22,139 nt of DNA from Pararoseburia sp963661325 (GTDB lineage Bacteria > Bacillota > Clostridia > Lachnospirales > Lachnospiraceae): contig CAVLBP010000030.1 of assembly GCA_963661325.1 (NCBI GenBank), positions 1 through 22,139 of the forward strand, written 5' to 3'. The translations under genes were made by a program, and so were the position numbers. Positions 21,701-22,139 of this stretch are shown here, piece by piece (the stretch's first letter is position 1; each line of letters opens with the position of its first letter). The notes beneath the pieces are model-generated. The model did not search any database, was not told the origin of the DNA, and saw only the letters and a program-made list of their open reading frames with translations.

Positions 21701-22139
21701 TTTGGATTGACAAACTCGGAAAAACGTTCCGTGATCTGCCCGCCAACGACCTTGACCGCCCCAATCTCTATGATGTTATTATTTTTCGCATGAAATCCAG
21801 TCGTCTCCAAATCAAAGACTACATAAGTGTCATCCAGACTCTGATTTCTGGAATCCGTCACGATCCCCTTGGTATCATCCACCAGATAGATCTCACAGCC
21901 GTAGATCACCTTGAAATCCGTATCCAGATCGTGCACGGTATGGTCTGCATCCGGGAAAGCCTGCACAGCTCCATGGTCAGTAATGGCGATCGCCTGATGC
22001 CCCCAACTGGCTGCCCGCTTGATAATGTCTTTGACATCTGATACACCATCCATATCACTCATCTTGGTATGGCAGTGTAATTCCACACGCTTATCCGGAG
22101 CATGATCGTTACGGGAAGTCGTAAAGTCCGGAATACGCA
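18733..22139 (-). CDS. polC: DNA polymerase III PolC-type alpha subunit (5' end beyond the window)
   Basis: PolC is the replicative polymerase of low-GC Gram-positives, with built-in 3'-5' proofreading. The reading frame is open to the window edge, so 1134 residues are visible and roughly 300 N-terminal residues are missing. Counting from the first whole codon: PHP domain start (VELHCHTKMS, 18-27) split by a DEDD exonuclease (DLE at 109-111, HNADFD at 189-194, HRAVDD at 247-252), the PHP remainder, polymerase palm (PDIDLNFSGD from 652), a Cys4 zinc motif (Cys595, 598, 624, 627), TTGQHPGG, PEELNGCPMGTLGIPEFG, and a C-terminal clamp-binding motif QLSFF (1126-1130). An apparent start at 22086 is an internal GTG valine, not a true start. 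pheA follows in the same transcript. Confidence 0.97.
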   Translation of the reverse strand, partial: RIPDFTTSRNDHAPDKRVELHCHTKMSDMDGVSDVKDIIKRAASWGHQAIAITDHGAVQAFPDADHTVHDLDTDFKVIYGCEIYLVDDTKGIVTDSRNQSLDDTYVVFDLETTGFHAKNNNIIEIGAVKVVGGQITERFSEFVNPKEPIPFRITELTSIRDEDVIDAEDITKILPRFMDFCQGAIMVAHNADFDMSFIKANCDRLGLPCDFTYVDTVALARYLLPSLSKFKLDNVAKAVGVSLEHHHRAVDDAGCTAEIYVKFLEMLKDRGFETLDDVNKDGMASDETIRKMPSYHCIVLAKNDIGRINLYRLISMSHLQYYYRRPKIPKSQLQKYREGLIIGSACEAGELYRAILNSRPEEEITRIVNFYDYLEIQPIGNNAFMLRKDDGLIKNEEDLRNINRRIVSLGEIFKKPVVATCDVHFLDPQDEVYRRIIMAGKGFSDADDQAPLYLRTTEEMLEEFSYLGSAKAEEVVITNTNRIADMCELISPVRPDKCPPVIENSDGMLRKICYDRAHALYGDDLPPVVEERLERELKSIIGNGYAVMYIIAQKLVWKSNEDGYLVGSRGSVGSSFVATMAGITEVNPLSPHYLCEYCHFVDFDSEEVKAYSGRAGCDMPDRKCPVCGKDLKKEGFDIPFETFLGFKGNKEPDIDLNFSGDYQSKAHKYTEVIFGEGQTFKAGTIGTLADKTAFGYIKNYYEERGVHKRNCEIDRIVQGCVGVRRTTGQHPGGIIVLPVGEDIFSFTPVQHPANDMTSDIITTHFDYHSIDANLLKLDILGHDDPTMIRMLEDLTGLHAQEIPLDDKTVMSLFKNTSALGVTPEELNGCPMGTLGIPEFGTDFAMGMLRDAKPQEFTDLIRISGLSHGTDVWLGNAQTLIENGTATISTCICTRDDIMTYLIHMGLDSAEAFDIMEKTRKGIIAKGKCKQWPEWKQDMLDHGVPEWYTWSCEKIKYMFPKAHAAAYVMMAWRIAYCKVFYPLAYYAAFFSIRATSFSYELMCQGKDKLEFYIAEYKKKEKMSAKEEGTLRDMRIVQEMYARGFEFLPLDLYKSDARYFQIVDGKLLPPFNSIDGMGDKAAESLAIAASGGKFLSKDDLRERGKVSKSIIELLSDLDIISDLPESNQLSFFDFTA

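Noticed and set aside
22084..22086. Start of polC at this GTG
   Set aside because: The frame continues open to the window edge with PolC-like residues, and full PolC is about 1,450 residues, so this is an internal valine codon.
1..22139. CRISPR arrays, insertion sequences, prophage genes, toxin-antitoxin or restriction systems, FMN riboswitch, T-box
   Set aside because: I looked on both strands and in every intergenic gap and found no supporting repeats, motifs or proteins. All plus-strand frames lie opposite well-recognised minus-strand genes.

Overview
This window looks like core chromosome from a Gram-positive bacterium of class Clostridia, most plausibly Lachnospiraceae. The evidence is a PolC-type replicative polymerase, a Bacillus/Clostridium-type nusA-infB cluster with nrnA between rbfA and truB, strong AGGAGG ribosome binding sites, and consensus sigma-A promoters. 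The family assignment is inferred from gene order and protein style, not from a search. Every gene I accept is on the minus strand, so transcription runs from high to low coordinates.

Read in the direction of transcription, the layout is as follows. (1) 22139-12588: polC (5' end outside the window), pheA, a Ppx/GppA-like gene, ppk1, a Cof-type HAD phosphatase, and a small ORF broken by an amber codon, closed by a hairpin terminator. (2) 12554-11225: infC-rpmI-rplT, behind a leader that looks like the L20 autoregulatory attenuator, with infC starting at AUU and a strong terminator after rplT. (3) 11212-10119: galE, monocistronic, with an extended -10 promoter. (4) 10073-9875: tRNA-Glu(CUC), with its own promoter, leader hairpin and terminator. 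(5) 9937-1659: the transcription/translation cluster rimP-nusA-rnpM(ylxR)-ylxQ-infB-rbfA-nrnA-truB-ribF, very tightly packed. (6) 1656-491: a secreted NlpC/P60 cell-wall hydrolase with its own perfect-consensus promoter and a WalR-like operator, inserted between ribF and rpsO. (7) 471-43: rpsO with its own promoter and terminator.

Functionally, most of the window makes or matures the translation apparatus: IF2, IF3, S15, L20, L35, ribosome maturation by RimP and RbfA, tRNA pseudouridylation, RNA turnover by NrnA, and transcription elongation control by NusA. The polC side adds replication, phenylalanine synthesis and polyphosphate metabolism.

The protein content is mostly ordinary. The more interesting signals are regulatory and small-scale: a three-half-site, 11-bp-phased WalR-like box at the hydrolase promoter; promoters whose start sites fall inside inverted repeats, including a rimP promoter nested between tRNA-Glu and its terminator; a Ppx homologue that has lost several textbook catalytic residues beside an intact PPK1; a small gene remnant with an in-frame TAG; and an extremely acidic, tyrosine-rich NusA tail. 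I see no CRISPR array, insertion sequence, prophage or toxin-antitoxin module.
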